In this document: piece by piece, positions 35,181-45,185 of the stretch | Layout of the letters: each line of letters opens with the position of its first letter | Position numbering within the stretch: position 1 is the stretch's first letter | Assembly (NCBI GenBank): GCA_965234325.1 | Contig: OZ248407.1 | Location: 620,001-684,000 of the forward strand | Direction of reading: 5' to 3' | DNA from: Limnohabitans kasalickyi | GTDB taxonomy: Bacteria; Pseudomonadota; Gammaproteobacteria; Burkholderiales; Burkholderiaceae_C | Length of the DNA: 64,000 nucleotides | Notes under the pieces: generated by a model | What the model was told of the DNA's origin: nothing | Databases searched by the model: none | The model's input: only the letters and a program-made list of their open reading frames with translations | Position numbers and translations under genes: made by a program

Positions 35181-35807
35181 ATGAGTTTTTTTGAAGCCAC
35201 TTTTCAAGGCGACGCACTCGGCGTGACACTGGCTGTCGTGTTGTTGGCGATGTCGGTCTTGACGTGGACGGTGATTGTTTACAAGGCTTGGTTGTTGCAT
35301 CGGGTCAGCGCGGATGTGGCACAGGGCAAGGTCGCTTTTTGGCAAGCCAGAGATGCGGCTCAGGGCTTGGCCGTGCTGGGTGCCTTAGACCGTTGTGGCG
35401 TGCTACTGCCGTTGGCTCAAGCACAGCAGCAGCGCATGCCCGGCACCTTGGGTTCTCAAGGGGACGAAGCCGCTCAGCGCACCCGTGTGCTGAGAGACGC
35501 ATTGCATGCTGTGCTGCATCGTTTGCAGTCGGGTCAAGTGCTGTTGGCGACGGTGGGTTCTACAGCGCCATTCGTCGGCTTGTTGGGGACGGTGTGGGGC
35601 ATTTATCACGCACTCACCGGCATTTCCAACGCGGGTCAGCTCTCGATTGCGCAAGTGGCGGGTCCGGTGGGCGAGGCCCTCATCATGACGGCGGCAGGCT
35701 TGGCTGTGGCGCTTCCAGCCGTCTTGGCTTTTAACGTCATGGGCCGCGTCATCAACCGCTTGGAGCAAGAGCTCGAAGGCTTTGCCCACGATTTGCGAGA
35801 GCTCTGA
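35181..35807 (+). CDS. exbB: ExbB/TolQ-type proton channel subunit
   Basis: 208 residues with three membrane helices: one near the N-terminus (VTLAVVLLAMSVLTWTVIVY), then a long cytoplasmic loop, then VGSTAPFVGLLGTVWGIYHAL and LIMTAAGLAVALPAVLAFN. This is the MotA/TolQ/ExbB pattern with the conserved Thr-Ala-Pro-x-x-G-L-L-G-T motif. It powers TonB-dependent outer membrane import with ExbD; tonB itself is not in the window. The ExbD gene overlaps its stop by one base. Confidence 0.87.
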   Translation: MSFFEATFQGDALGVTLAVVLLAMSVLTWTVIVYKAWLLHRVSADVAQGKVAFWQARDAAQGLAVLGALDRCGVLLPLAQAQQQRMPGTLGSQGDEAAQRTRVLRDALHAVLHRLQSGQVLLATVGSTAPFVGLLGTVWGIYHALTGISNAGQLSIAQVAGPVGEALIMTAAGLAVALPAVLAFNVMGRVINRLEQELEGFAHDLREL

Positions 35808-36247
35808 TGGCGTTTGGTCGTTTTGAGCGCGCGCCAGGTCAAACGCCCATGAGCGACATCAACGTTACGCCCCTCGTGGATGTGATGATGGTTTTGTTGG
35901 TGATTTTCATCATCACCGCGCCCTTGATGGTCAGCGCATTGAAGCTCGATTTGCCCAATCAGGAAAGTGCCCAAGCCAGCAGCGCACCGCCGCAGTCGGT
36001 GCAAGTCGCCATTGATGTCAAAGGCGACGTGTTCTTGGACGACAAGGCTGTTTCTCTGACCGAGTTAAAGCAGGCCTTAACGCAACGAGCTGCACAAGCA
36101 GCGGGTCAATCCGCTGAGGCGTTGCCTGAGGTGCAGTTGCGTGCCGATGCGCGTGTGCCCTATGGCCGCGTTGTCGAAGTCATGGACTTGGCTCAGCAAG
36201 TGGGGATGAACCGGATTGGCTTTGTGACCGAGCGCAAGCGGCCTTGA
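35807..36247 (+). CDS. exbD: ExbD/TolR-type energiser subunit
   Basis: 146 residues: a short cytoplasmic start ending MSDINVTPLVDVMMVLLVIF, one membrane helix (about 22-44) with the conserved Asp in PLVDVMMVL, and a periplasmic domain ending YGRVVEVMDLAQQVGMNRIGFV. It works with ExbB to couple the proton gradient to TonB. The ATG shares a base with the exbB TGA (TGATG). The dapB-exbB-exbD-leuS order is usual for this bacterial group. Confidence 0.88.
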   Translation: MAFGRFERAPGQTPMSDINVTPLVDVMMVLLVIFIITAPLMVSALKLDLPNQESAQASSAPPQSVQVAIDVKGDVFLDDKAVSLTELKQALTQRAAQAAGQSAEALPEVQLRADARVPYGRVVEVMDLAQQVGMNRIGFVTERKRP

Positions 36248-36353
36248 CACCTCCCTGACTCAAGCCCTGATCCAAGCCCTAAAATCTAGCGATATCCAGC
36301 CTTTCTTCTGAAGGCGTGCTTCCTGTGCCCATCGGGGTCTCCTGACTGATTTC

Positions 36354-39041
36354 ATGCAAGACAAATACAACCACACCGAGGTCGAACGTGCCGTTCAGGC
36401 CGCTTGGACCCATGCCGACGCCTATCGCGTGACCGAAGACGCGTCCAAGAAAAAGTTCTACGCCTGCTCCATGCTGCCTTACCCCAGCGGCAAGCTGCAC
36501 ATGGGCCATGTGCGCAACTACACCATCAACGACATGCTCACGCGCAACCTGCGCATGAAGGGCTTCAACGTGCTGATGCCCATGGGCTGGGACGCGTTTG
36601 GTTTGCCCGCTGAAAACGCCGCGCTCAAAAATGGTGTGCCACCCGCCAAGTGGACGTACGAAAACATCGCTTACATGAAGAAGCAAATGCAGGCGATGGG
36701 CTTGGCCATTGACTGGTCACGCGAAGTGGCCACCTGTGATCCGACGTATTACAAGTGGAACCAATGGTTGTTCTTGAAGATGCTCGAAAAAGGCATCGCT
36801 TACCGCAAGACCCAAGTGGTGAACTGGGACCCGGTAGACCAAACCGTGTTGGCCAACGAGCAAGTGATTGACGGCAAGGGCTGGCGCACAGGTGCACCGG
36901 TTGAGAAGCGCGAAATTCCTGGCTACTACTTGAACATCACCCAATACGCGCCTGAGCTGTTGGACCATGTGCAAATGGGCAACGACAAAGCCACGTTGAA
37001 TGGCTGGCCCGACAAAGTGCGCTTGATGCAAGAGAACTGGATTGGCAAGAGCGAGGGTGTGCGCTTTGCGTTCACGCACGACATTGCTGGTGCAGATGGC
37101 ACCTTGATTGGCGACGGAAAAATGTATGTGTTCACCACACGCGCCGACACCATCATGGGTGTGACGTTTTGTGCGGTGGCGGCTGAGCATCCGCTGGCGC
37201 TGCACGCTGCGGCTACCAACCCAGCAATGGCTGCCTTTCTCGAAGAATGCAAGAGCGGTGGCACGACCGAAGCCGAGCTGGCCACGCAAGAGAAAAAGGG
37301 CATGCCTACTGGCTTGTTCGTCACGCATCCGTTGACGGGCGCGAAGACCGAAGTGTGGGTGGGCAACTACGTGCTCATGTCTTACGGCGACGGCGCGGTC
37401 ATGGGCGTGCCTGCGCACGACGAGCGTGACTTTGCGTTTGCTTTGAAATATGACTTGCCCATCAAGCAGGTGGTGTCGGTCAAAGACCAAGCGTTCAATG
37501 ACCAAGAGTGGCAAGAGTGGTACGCCGACAAGCAAAGCTGCGTGTGCGTGAACTCCGGCGAACTCGACGGTCTGAACCAAAAAGCAGCCGTCACCAAAGT
37601 GGCTGAACTGCTCGCTGTCAAAGGTTTGGGCGAGAAGAAAACCACGTGGCGTTTGCGCGATTGGGGCATCAGCCGCCAGCGCTACTGGGGCACGCCCATT
37701 CCCATCATCCATTGCGACGAACACGGCGCTGTGCCTGTGCCCGAAAAAGATTTGCCCGTGGTGCTGCCGCAAGACTGCATCCCAGATGGCTCGGGCAACC
37801 CGCTGCACAAGCACGAAGGTTTCCACGCCGGCGTGACTTGTCCAATCTGCGGCAAGGCAGCCCGCCGTGAGACCGACACGATGGACACCTTTGTGGATTC
37901 GTCGTGGTACTTCATGCGCTATTGCGACCCAACCAACACCGACGCCATGGTGGCCGAGGGTGCGCAGTACTGGGCGCCGATGGACCAATACATTGGCGGC
38001 ATTGAACACGCTATCCTGCACTTGCTCTACGCACGCTTCTGGACCAAGGTCATGCGTGACATGGGCTTAGTGAAAGTGGACGAGCCCTTCACCAAGTTGC
38101 TCACGCAAGGCATGGTGCTCAATCACATTTACTCACGTCGCACCGCCAAAGGTGGCAAAGACTATTTCTGGCCACACGACGTCGAGCACGTGCTTGATGA
38201 CGCAGGCAAAGTAGTGGGCGCTAAGTTGAAGAATGCAGCTGACAGCAGCGATGGCAAATTGCCCGTGGGCACCGCCATCGATTACGAAGGCGTGGGCACC
38301 ATGTCCAAGTCCAAGAACAACGGCGTGGACCCGCAAGATTTGATCGAGCGCTACGGGGCTGATACTGCGCGTCTGTACACCATGTTCACCGCGCCACCCG
38401 AAGCCACGCTGGAATGGAACGATGCAGCGGTGGAAGGCAGCTACCGTTTCTTGCGTCGTGTGTGGAACTTCGCACACAAACACGAAGCCACCCTCAAGGC
38501 CGCCACGGCGGGTAACTTGAGCGCCGCTAAACCACGCAAAGAAGCCGCTGATTTACGCCGCGAAATGCACGTGGTGTTGAAGCAAGTCAGCTACGACTAC
38601 GACCGCATGCAATACAACACCGTGGTGTCTGGCTGCATGAAGTTGCTGAATGCTTTGGAAGACTTCAAGACGGATGGCAGCAAGGGCGACAACGCCGTGT
38701 TGTGCGAAGGCGTCTCTATTTTGCTGCGCATGCTCTACCCCGCTTGCCCGCACATCAGTGCGAACTTGTGGGCCGAGCTGGGCTACGCCGCCAGGGCTGG
38801 CGACCTGCTGGACACCGCTTGGCCTGAGGTGGATGAGTCTGCGTTGGTGCGCGACGAGCTGGAGCTGATGCTGCAAATCAACGGCAAGCTGCGCGGCTCC
38901 GTCACGGTCAGCGCCACGGCCAGCAAAGAGCAAATTGAGCAAGCGGCCTTGGCCACTGAAGCCTTCATCAAGCAAGCGGATGGCGCTGCACCCAAGAAGG
39001 TCATCGTGGTGCCTGGCCGCTTGGTCAACATCGTGGTTTAA
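36354..39041 (+). CDS. leuS: Leucyl-tRNA synthetase
   Basis: 895 residues, class I synthetase. HIGH-type motif PYPSGKLHMGHVRNY near residue 42, editing domain with VFTTRADTIMGVTF and GDGAVMGVPAHDERD, KMSKS-type motif GTMSKSKNNGVDP near 650, and an anticodon/C-terminal region ending KVIVVPGRLVNIVV. It charges leucine tRNAs and hydrolyses mischarged products. No T-box or leader peptide was seen in the 106-nt upstream gap. Followed by lptE 9 nt downstream. Confidence 0.97.
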   Translation: MQDKYNHTEVERAVQAAWTHADAYRVTEDASKKKFYACSMLPYPSGKLHMGHVRNYTINDMLTRNLRMKGFNVLMPMGWDAFGLPAENAALKNGVPPAKWTYENIAYMKKQMQAMGLAIDWSREVATCDPTYYKWNQWLFLKMLEKGIAYRKTQVVNWDPVDQTVLANEQVIDGKGWRTGAPVEKREIPGYYLNITQYAPELLDHVQMGNDKATLNGWPDKVRLMQENWIGKSEGVRFAFTHDIAGADGTLIGDGKMYVFTTRADTIMGVTFCAVAAEHPLALHAAATNPAMAAFLEECKSGGTTEAELATQEKKGMPTGLFVTHPLTGAKTEVWVGNYVLMSYGDGAVMGVPAHDERDFAFALKYDLPIKQVVSVKDQAFNDQEWQEWYADKQSCVCVNSGELDGLNQKAAVTKVAELLAVKGLGEKKTTWRLRDWGISRQRYWGTPIPIIHCDEHGAVPVPEKDLPVVLPQDCIPDGSGNPLHKHEGFHAGVTCPICGKAARRETDTMDTFVDSSWYFMRYCDPTNTDAMVAEGAQYWAPMDQYIGGIEHAILHLLYARFWTKVMRDMGLVKVDEPFTKLLTQGMVLNHIYSRRTAKGGKDYFWPHDVEHVLDDAGKVVGAKLKNAADSSDGKLPVGTAIDYEGVGTMSKSKNNGVDPQDLIERYGADTARLYTMFTAPPEATLEWNDAAVEGSYRFLRRVWNFAHKHEATLKAATAGNLSAAKPRKEAADLRREMHVVLKQVSYDYDRMQYNTVVSGCMKLLNALEDFKTDGSKGDNAVLCEGVSILLRMLYPACPHISANLWAELGYAARAGDLLDTAWPEVDESALVRDELELMLQINGKLRGSVTVSATASKEQIEQAALATEAFIKQADGAAPKKVIVVPGRLVNIVV

Positions 39042-39050
39042 GCGCTGAGT

Positions 39051-39557
39051 ATGTCCACCACACGCCGTGCCCTGTTGATTTCATCCAGCCTCGTTGTCGG
39101 GCTGGCGGGCTGCGGCTTTGAGTTGCGCAAGGCACCGAACTATGCCTTCAGCACACTTTTTAGCAGCGTGCCTGTGGTGTCGCCTTTGGGCATCAAGCTT
39201 TCTCGCAGCTTGACAGCGAGCGGTCAAGTTGAAGTCATCACCGATCCCAAGCAAATCGAGCGCGCCCAAGTGATCTTTGACCAGCTTTTCGAGCTGCGTG
39301 AAAAAGTGGTGGTCGGGCGCACCTCGACAGGGGCGATTCGCGAGTTTCAATTGCGCCTGCGTTACCGCTTTCGTGTGCGCACACAAGCGGGCATCGAGTT
39401 GATCCCCGACACCGAGTTGGTGCTCACCCGTGACATCAACTTCAACGAAACCGGCGCGTTGTCCAAAGAGTCGGAAGAAGGCTTGCTGTACCGCGACATG
39501 GAAAACGATTTGGTGCAACAGATTCAGCGGCGTTTGGCTGCCATTCGTCAGCTCTGA
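39051..39557 (+). CDS. lptE: LPS-assembly lipoprotein LptE
   Basis: 168 residues. Signal peptide with lipobox VGLAGC, so Cys21 is the lipidation site, followed by GFELRKAPNYAFSTLF, the LptE opening. LptE plugs the LptD barrel and helps place LPS in the outer leaflet. The gene lies between leuS and holA, its common position across proteobacteria, with 2 nt before holA. Confidence 0.9.
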   Translation: MSTTRRALLISSSLVVGLAGCGFELRKAPNYAFSTLFSSVPVVSPLGIKLSRSLTASGQVEVITDPKQIERAQVIFDQLFELREKVVVGRTSTGAIREFQLRLRYRFRVRTQAGIELIPDTELVLTRDINFNETGALSKESEEGLLYRDMENDLVQQIQRRLAAIRQL

Positions 39558-39559
39558 CC

Positions 39560-40630
39560 ATGCAAGTCGCCGCCTCGCAATTCAGCCAACATCTGCAAGC
39601 CCAGGCATCCAAAGGCCTGCGCAGCCTCTACACCTTCCATGGCGATGAGCCCTTGTTGCAGCAAGAGGCCTTGGATGCCTTGCGCGCCACTGCGCGTGCG
39701 CAAGGCTACACCGAGCGCAGCGTGTTCACCGTGGCAGGCGCGCACTTCGACTGGGGCGAAGTGTTGGCGGCAGGCGGCTCGATGAGTTTGTTTGCCGACA
39801 AGCAGTTGATTGAAATCCGCATTCCCTCGGGCAAGCCTGGTAAGGATGGCAGCGTGGCGCTGCAAAACATTGCTGACTTGGCGGTGGGCAATGACAGCAC
39901 CTTGACGGTGTTGCTGTTGCCGCGCTTGGACAAAGCCACCAAAAGCTCAGCGTGGTTTACCGCCTTGGAGAACAACGGCATCAGCGTGCAAATTGACCCG
40001 ATTGAGCGTCACACCTTGCCCACTTGGATTGCGCATCGCTTGGGCGCGCAACAGCAGCGCGTGAGCGAAGGCGAAGCGGGCCAACACACCTTGCAGTTTT
40101 TTGCCGATCGGGTGGAAGGCAATTTGTTGGCAGCGCATCAAGAAATCCAAAAACTCGGTCTGCTCTACCCCGCTGGCGAGTTGAGCTTTGAGCAGGTGGA
40201 GCGCGCGGTGCTGAATGTGGCCCGCTACGACGTGTTCAAACTCTCCGAGGCCGTGCTCAGTGGTCAGCCGCTGCGTGTGCAGCGCATGCTCGACGGCCTT
40301 AAGGCCGAGGGCGAAGCCGAGGTGCTGGTGCACTACACGCTGGCTGAAGAAATACGCGCCTTGAAGCGCGTCAAAGACGCGGTGGCCGCAGGCAAAGCCT
40401 TGCCCATGGCCTTGCGCGAACAGCGTATTTGGGGTCCGCGCGAGCGTTTGTTTGAACGCGTGCTGCCGCGCTTGAGTGTGGGCATGCTCGAGAAATTGTT
40501 GCAATCGGCACACCAAGTCGATGGCATTGTCAAAGGCCTCAAAGTGGCCGATTGGCCGACCGATAACTGGCAGGCCCTGCACCGTTTGGCCTTGCGCTTG
40601 TGCCGCGCGTGTATGCCTCGCCAAGCTTGA
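39560..40630 (+). CDS. holA: DNA polymerase III delta subunit
   Basis: 356 residues. LYTFHGDEPLLQQEALDALR opens the first domain, LLPRLDKATKSSAWFTALE and NLLAAHQEIQKLGLLYP lie in the middle, and EEIRALKRVKDAVAAGK in the collar region. Delta opens the sliding clamp within the clamp loader. Sits between lptE and proA; holA-proA adjacency is typical of Burkholderiales. Confidence 0.92.
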   Translation: MQVAASQFSQHLQAQASKGLRSLYTFHGDEPLLQQEALDALRATARAQGYTERSVFTVAGAHFDWGEVLAAGGSMSLFADKQLIEIRIPSGKPGKDGSVALQNIADLAVGNDSTLTVLLLPRLDKATKSSAWFTALENNGISVQIDPIERHTLPTWIAHRLGAQQQRVSEGEAGQHTLQFFADRVEGNLLAAHQEIQKLGLLYPAGELSFEQVERAVLNVARYDVFKLSEAVLSGQPLRVQRMLDGLKAEGEAEVLVHYTLAEEIRALKRVKDAVAAGKALPMALREQRIWGPRERLFERVLPRLSVGMLEKLLQSAHQVDGIVKGLKVADWPTDNWQALHRLALRLCRACMPRQA

Positions 40631-40644
40631 AAGAAAACCACACC

Positions 40645-41925
40645 ATGACCGAACTCAACGTCGCTGACCACATGAATGCTTTGGGCGCACAAGCCAAGAC
40701 GGCCTCTGCGCAAATGGCCAAAGCTTCTGCGGCTGTCAAAAACAAAGCCTTGCGTGCTTTGGCCGCTTTGCTGCGCGCCAACATCGATGCGCTCCAAATC
40801 GACAACGCCAAAGACCTAGCGCGAGCCACCGCCGCTGGCCTCGACGCACCCATGGTCGACCGCTTGAAGCTCACCCCCAAAGTATTGGAAACCTGCGCAC
40901 AAGGCTGCGAACAACTCGCCGCCATGCCCGAGGTGATTGGCGAAATCACCGGTTTGAAAGAGCAGCCCAGCGGCATTCGCGTGGGGCAAATGCGCGTGCC
41001 TCTGGGTGTGTTCGGCATGATTTTCGAAAGCCGCCCTAACGTGACGATTGAGGCGGCGTCGCTGTCCATCAAGAGCGGTAACGCCTGCATCTTGCGCGGC
41101 GGCTCGGAAGCGATTGAGTCCAACAAAGCCTTGGCTAAGTTGGTTCAACAAGCCTTGATCGAAAGTGGCTTGCCCACCGACGCTGTGCAACTGGTGCAAA
41201 CCACCGACCGCGAAGCCGTGGGCCACCTTATTGCCATGCCTCAGTTTGTGGATGTCATCATTCCGCGCGGTGGCAAAGGCTTGATCGAGCGCATCAGCCG
41301 CGAGGCCAAAGTGCCCGTCATCAAACATTTGGATGGCAACTGCCACACCTATGTGGACGATCCGTGTGACATCGCCATGGCCGTCACCGTGGCCGACAAC
41401 GCCAAAACCCAAAAGTACAGTCCTTGCAATGCCAGCGAAAGCTTGTTGGTGGCGCGTGGGGTGGCGGCAGAGTTCTTGCCCAAGATCGGCGCGATTTATG
41501 CGGCCAAGGGTGTGGAAATGCGTTGTTGCCCAGAAGCCAAAGCCATGCTCGCCAACGTGCCAGGCGCCCAGCTGAAAGACGCGACCGAGCAAGATTGGTT
41601 TGAGGAATACCTCGGTCCCATCATCAGCGTCAAAGTGGTGACAGGCTTGGACGAGGCCATTGCCCACATCAACCATTATTCGAGTCACCACACCGAATCC
41701 ATCCTCACGCGCGACCACATGCACGCCCAGCGCTTTTTGCGCGAGGTGGATTCCTCCAGCGTGATGGTCAACGCCAGTACCCGTTTTGCGGATGGTTTTG
41801 AATACGGTTTAGGGGCCGAGATCGGCATTTCAACCGACAAGTTTCACGCCCGTGGCCCTGTGGGCATTGAAGGCCTGACCTCGTTGAAGTACGTGGTTTT
41901 GGGTCAAGGCGAAATCCGCGTTTAA
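40645..41925 (+). CDS. proA: Gamma-glutamyl phosphate reductase
   Basis: 426 residues of the aldehyde dehydrogenase superfamily. FGMIFESRPNVTIEAASL, LKSGNACILRGGSEA-type segment, the nucleophile Cys in KYSPCNASESLLV, and the C-terminal FADGFEYGLGAEIGISTDKFHARGP are ProA features. It reduces gamma-glutamyl phosphate to the semialdehyde in proline synthesis. The ATG at 40645 is 14 nt after holA; the open frame extends into holA but is not ProA-like. proB is not in the window. Confidence 0.95.
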   Translation: MTELNVADHMNALGAQAKTASAQMAKASAAVKNKALRALAALLRANIDALQIDNAKDLARATAAGLDAPMVDRLKLTPKVLETCAQGCEQLAAMPEVIGEITGLKEQPSGIRVGQMRVPLGVFGMIFESRPNVTIEAASLSIKSGNACILRGGSEAIESNKALAKLVQQALIESGLPTDAVQLVQTTDREAVGHLIAMPQFVDVIIPRGGKGLIERISREAKVPVIKHLDGNCHTYVDDPCDIAMAVTVADNAKTQKYSPCNASESLLVARGVAAEFLPKIGAIYAAKGVEMRCCPEAKAMLANVPGAQLKDATEQDWFEEYLGPIISVKVVTGLDEAIAHINHYSSHHTESILTRDHMHAQRFLREVDSSSVMVNASTRFADGFEYGLGAEIGISTDKFHARGPVGIEGLTSLKYVVLGQGEIRV

Positions 41926-42006
41926 AACGGCGCTGTTATGAGGTTGTGCCTCTAAACAAGGGCGCGACCTGACGGCCTAGAATGACGCTCCATCAAGAAG
42001 GACACC

Positions 42007-43302
42007 ATGGTTCCCCATCTCATCACGGCCCTCACCGGCCCCATCAACGAGCTTGAACAACGCATTCTCGATTCCATGCCCGCGATTGAGCGCTGGTTTC
42101 GTTTGGAATGGATGGAGCACACGCCCCCGTTCTACACGTCAGTGGATGTGCGCAACGCCGGCTTCAAGCTGGCGCCCGTTGACACCAATCTCTATCCCGG
42201 CGGCTGGAACAACCTGACGCCCGAGATGCTGCCCTTGGCCGTGCAAGCCGCGATGGCGGCGATTGAAAAGATTTGCCCAGAAGCGCGCAACCTGTTGCTG
42301 ATCCCCGAGAACCACACGCGAAACACCTTCTATTTGTCGAATGTGGCGCAGCTGCAGCGCATCTTCCACATGGCTGGTTTGAACGTGCGCATCGGCTCGA
42401 TCAACCCCGAGATCAAAGAAAACACCACCATCGACTTGCCCAATGGCGACAGCGTCACCTTAGAGCCAGTGATTCGCAGTGCGCGTCGCGTGGGCCTGAA
42501 AGACTTTGACCCCTGCACCATCTTGCTCAACAACGATTTGAGCGCGGGCATTCCCGGCATTTTGGAAGACTTGCACGAGCAGCATCTCTTGCCACCGCTG
42601 CATGCGGGTTGGAGCGTGCGTCGCAAGAGCAAGCACTTTGAATGCTACGAAGAAGTGGCCAAGCGCTTTGGCAAACTTTTGGGCATCGACCCATGGCTGA
42701 TCAATCCCATGTTCAACCAATGCGGTGAAGTCAATTTCGCCGAGGGCACGGGCATGGAGTGCTTGCAGACCAATGTGGACGCCTTGCTCACCAAGATCAA
42801 GCGCAAATACAAAGAGTACGGTATTAACGAAAAACCGTTTGTGGTGGTCAAGGCTGACAACGGCACTTACGGCATGGGCATCATGACCGTGCGCGATGTC
42901 AAAGACTTGGATGTCTTGAATCGCAAAACGCGCAACAAAATGAGCGTGGTCAAAGATGGCCAGTCGGTGAACCAAGTCATCATCCAAGAAGGCGTGTTGA
43001 CCAACGAGCGCGTGAACGACGCTGTAGCCGAGCCGGTGGTCTACATGATGGACCGCTACGTCGTGGGCGGCTTCTACCGTGTGCACGCGGAGCGCGGTGT
43101 GGACGAAAACCTCAACGCGCCTGGTGCCAGCTTCGTGCCCTTGGCGTTTGAGCAAAGCGCGCACACGCCGCAGCCGGGCATGAAGCCGGGTGTGAGCACA
43201 CCGAACCGCTTTTACATGTATGGCGTCATTGGCCGTTTGGCCATGCTGGCGGCGAGTTACGAGCTGGAAGCGACCGACCCTGAAGCTGAGAATTACGACT
43301 GA
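42007..43302 (+). CDS. gshA: Glutamate-cysteine ligase, proteobacterial ATP-grasp-like type
   Basis: 431 residues, similar to the GshA family first described from Acidithiobacillus and common in betaproteobacteria, unrelated to the E. coli GshA fold. Motifs: DTNLYPGGWNNL, ENHTRNTFYLSNV, PFVVVKADNGTYGMGIM and PVVYMMDRYVVGGFYRVH. It joins glutamate and cysteine, the first step of glutathione synthesis. TAGAAT near 41980 may be its -10. Followed by kup (5 nt) and then gshB (3 nt), so the three are probably one operon. Confidence 0.9.
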   Translation: MVPHLITALTGPINELEQRILDSMPAIERWFRLEWMEHTPPFYTSVDVRNAGFKLAPVDTNLYPGGWNNLTPEMLPLAVQAAMAAIEKICPEARNLLLIPENHTRNTFYLSNVAQLQRIFHMAGLNVRIGSINPEIKENTTIDLPNGDSVTLEPVIRSARRVGLKDFDPCTILLNNDLSAGIPGILEDLHEQHLLPPLHAGWSVRRKSKHFECYEEVAKRFGKLLGIDPWLINPMFNQCGEVNFAEGTGMECLQTNVDALLTKIKRKYKEYGINEKPFVVVKADNGTYGMGIMTVRDVKDLDVLNRKTRNKMSVVKDGQSVNQVIIQEGVLTNERVNDAVAEPVVYMMDRYVVGGFYRVHAERGVDENLNAPGASFVPLAFEQSAHTPQPGMKPGVSTPNRFYMYGVIGRLAMLAASYELEATDPEAENYD

Positions 43303-43307
43303 GGTCC

Positions 43308-45182
43308 ATGATGGAACAGCACGGCAAATCGTCGCTGGCGGCGCTCACCCTTGGTGCGATTGGCGTCGTTTACGGCGACATCGGCACCAGCGTGTTGTAT
43401 GCGATGAAGGAAGTGTTTGGCTCTGGCCATGTGCAGTTCACGCCCGACAATATTTTTGGCATCTTGTCCATTTTCTTTTGGACCTTGACCCTCATCGTGT
43501 CCATCAAATACGTGGTCTTGGTGCTGCGTGCCGACAACAACGGTGAGGGCGGGTTGGTGGCGATGCTGGCGCTGGCCTCCATGGCGGTGAAAGACAAGCC
43601 CAAGTTGCGACAGCGGATGATGGTCGTCGGCATCTTTGGCACCTGCTTGTTCTATGGTGACGGCGTGATCACGCCGGCTATTTCGGTGCTGTCTGCGGTC
43701 GAGGGTTTGGAGGTCGTCTCGCCGGCCTTCAAGAAATACGTGATACCGCTGACCATCGTGATTTTGTTCTGCCTGTTTGCCGTGCAAAAGCGTGGCACCA
43801 GCGGCATTGGTAAATTCTTTGGCCCCATCACCGTGATTTGGTTCGCCGTGATTGCAGGTTTGGGCGTGTATCACATCGCCTCTCATCCAGAAATTCTGTG
43901 GGCCATCAGCCCGTATCACGCGCTGCGTTTTATCTTTGCAGAGCCCGAGGTGACCTTTTTGATTTTGGGCGCCGTGGTGCTGTGTGTGACAGGTGGCGAA
44001 GCCTTGTACGCAGACATGGGGCACTTTGGTAAAAAGCCGATCCGTGTGGCTTGGTTCACCGTGGTGATGCCGTCATTGACCTTGAACTACTTTGGACAAG
44101 GTGCTTTGCTGCTGAGCGACCCCAAAGCCGTGTCCAACCCTTTTTACAACATGGCCCCAGACTGGTTTTTATTGCCTTTGGTGATTTTGGCCACGGCCGC
44201 CACGGTGATCGCGTCACAAGCGCTGATTTCAGGCGCCTTCAGCGTCACCAAACAGGTGGTGCAGATGGGCTTCTTGCCCCGTTTGCAAGTGCTGCACACC
44301 AGTGTCAAAGACACGGGGCAAATCTACATTCCCTTTGTCAATTGGGGCCTGTTTGCTGTCATCGTCTTGGCTGTGGTGATGTTCAAGTCGTCCAGTAATT
44401 TGGCCGCTGCGTATGGCATTGCGGTGTGCACCGACATGCTTATCACCACCGTGTTGACGTTCTTTGTGATCCGTTACAGCTGGAAATATCCGCTGTGGAT
44501 CTGCTTGAGCGTCACTGGATTTTTCTTGGTCATCGACTTGACTTTCTGGGCCTCTAACTTGCTGAAGCTGATGGATGGCGGTTGGTTTCCCCTGCTGATC
44601 GCCGCGGTCATCATGATGCTCATGCTCATTTGGCGAGATGGTCGTGAGCTGCTCGATGACATTCGCAAAGAAGACGCCCTCGATTTGGACAGTTTCTTAG
44701 AGGCCGTCTTTGTGTCGCCTCCCACCCGCGTGGAAGGTACCGCCGTGTTCTTGACCACCGGCAAAGGCACTGTGCCGAATGCGCTGCTGCACAACCTCAA
44801 GCACAACAAAGTGCTGCACAAACAAAACCTGTTCGTGAACGTGCAAAACCATGAAGTGCCTTGGATCGCGGAGAACGAACGCGTGGTCATCACGCCGCTT
44901 GTCAACGAATGTTGGCAGGTGGTCATTCATTACGGCTTCAAAGATAACCCCGATGTCCCTGGCGCCTTGACCCAGCTGCGCGGCATGGGGTGCGAGGTGA
45001 ATCCGATGACCACCAGTTACTTTTTGTCGCGTGACAGCATCGTGCCAACGATTGGCAAGGGCATGGCGACTTGGCGTGAAAAAATCTTTGCACAAATGCA
45101 CCTCAATGCCAGTTCCGCTGCGGACTTCTTGAACTTACCGAGCAACTCGGTGGTCGAGTTGGGCAGCAAGATCGAGATCTAA
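43308..45182 (+). CDS. kup: Kup low-affinity potassium transporter
   Basis: 624 residues. Twelve membrane helices in residues 1-430 with the family opening GAIGVVYGDIGTSVLYAMKE, the GGLVAMLALA segment, and GGEALYADMGHFGKKPIR; a cytoplasmic C-terminal domain of ~190 residues ends with TSYFLSRDSIVP. Kup imports K+ with protons. It starts at the first of two adjacent ATGs. Its place between gshA and gshB is notable because glutathione controls potassium efflux systems in other bacteria. The substrate is known from family; regulation here is inferred. Confidence 0.93.
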   Translation: MMEQHGKSSLAALTLGAIGVVYGDIGTSVLYAMKEVFGSGHVQFTPDNIFGILSIFFWTLTLIVSIKYVVLVLRADNNGEGGLVAMLALASMAVKDKPKLRQRMMVVGIFGTCLFYGDGVITPAISVLSAVEGLEVVSPAFKKYVIPLTIVILFCLFAVQKRGTSGIGKFFGPITVIWFAVIAGLGVYHIASHPEILWAISPYHALRFIFAEPEVTFLILGAVVLCVTGGEALYADMGHFGKKPIRVAWFTVVMPSLTLNYFGQGALLLSDPKAVSNPFYNMAPDWFLLPLVILATAATVIASQALISGAFSVTKQVVQMGFLPRLQVLHTSVKDTGQIYIPFVNWGLFAVIVLAVVMFKSSSNLAAAYGIAVCTDMLITTVLTFFVIRYSWKYPLWICLSVTGFFLVIDLTFWASNLLKLMDGGWFPLLIAAVIMMLMLIWRDGRELLDDIRKEDALDLDSFLEAVFVSPPTRVEGTAVFLTTGKGTVPNALLHNLKHNKVLHKQNLFVNVQNHEVPWIAENERVVITPLVNECWQVVIHYGFKDNPDVPGALTQLRGMGCEVNPMTTSYFLSRDSIVPTIGKGMATWREKIFAQMHLNASSAADFLNLPSNSVVELGSKIEI

Positions 45183-45185
45183 CCC

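Noticed and set aside
36244..36285. TTGACA and TAAAAT before leuS as a promoter
   Set aside because: The spacing is 30 bases, too long for a sigma-70 promoter.
36717..38021. 434-codon minus-strand open frame
   Set aside because: Fully antisense to leuS, with no recognisable domain or ribosome-binding site.
40816..41724. 302-codon minus-strand open frame
   Set aside because: Fully antisense to proA; His-rich shadow sequence.
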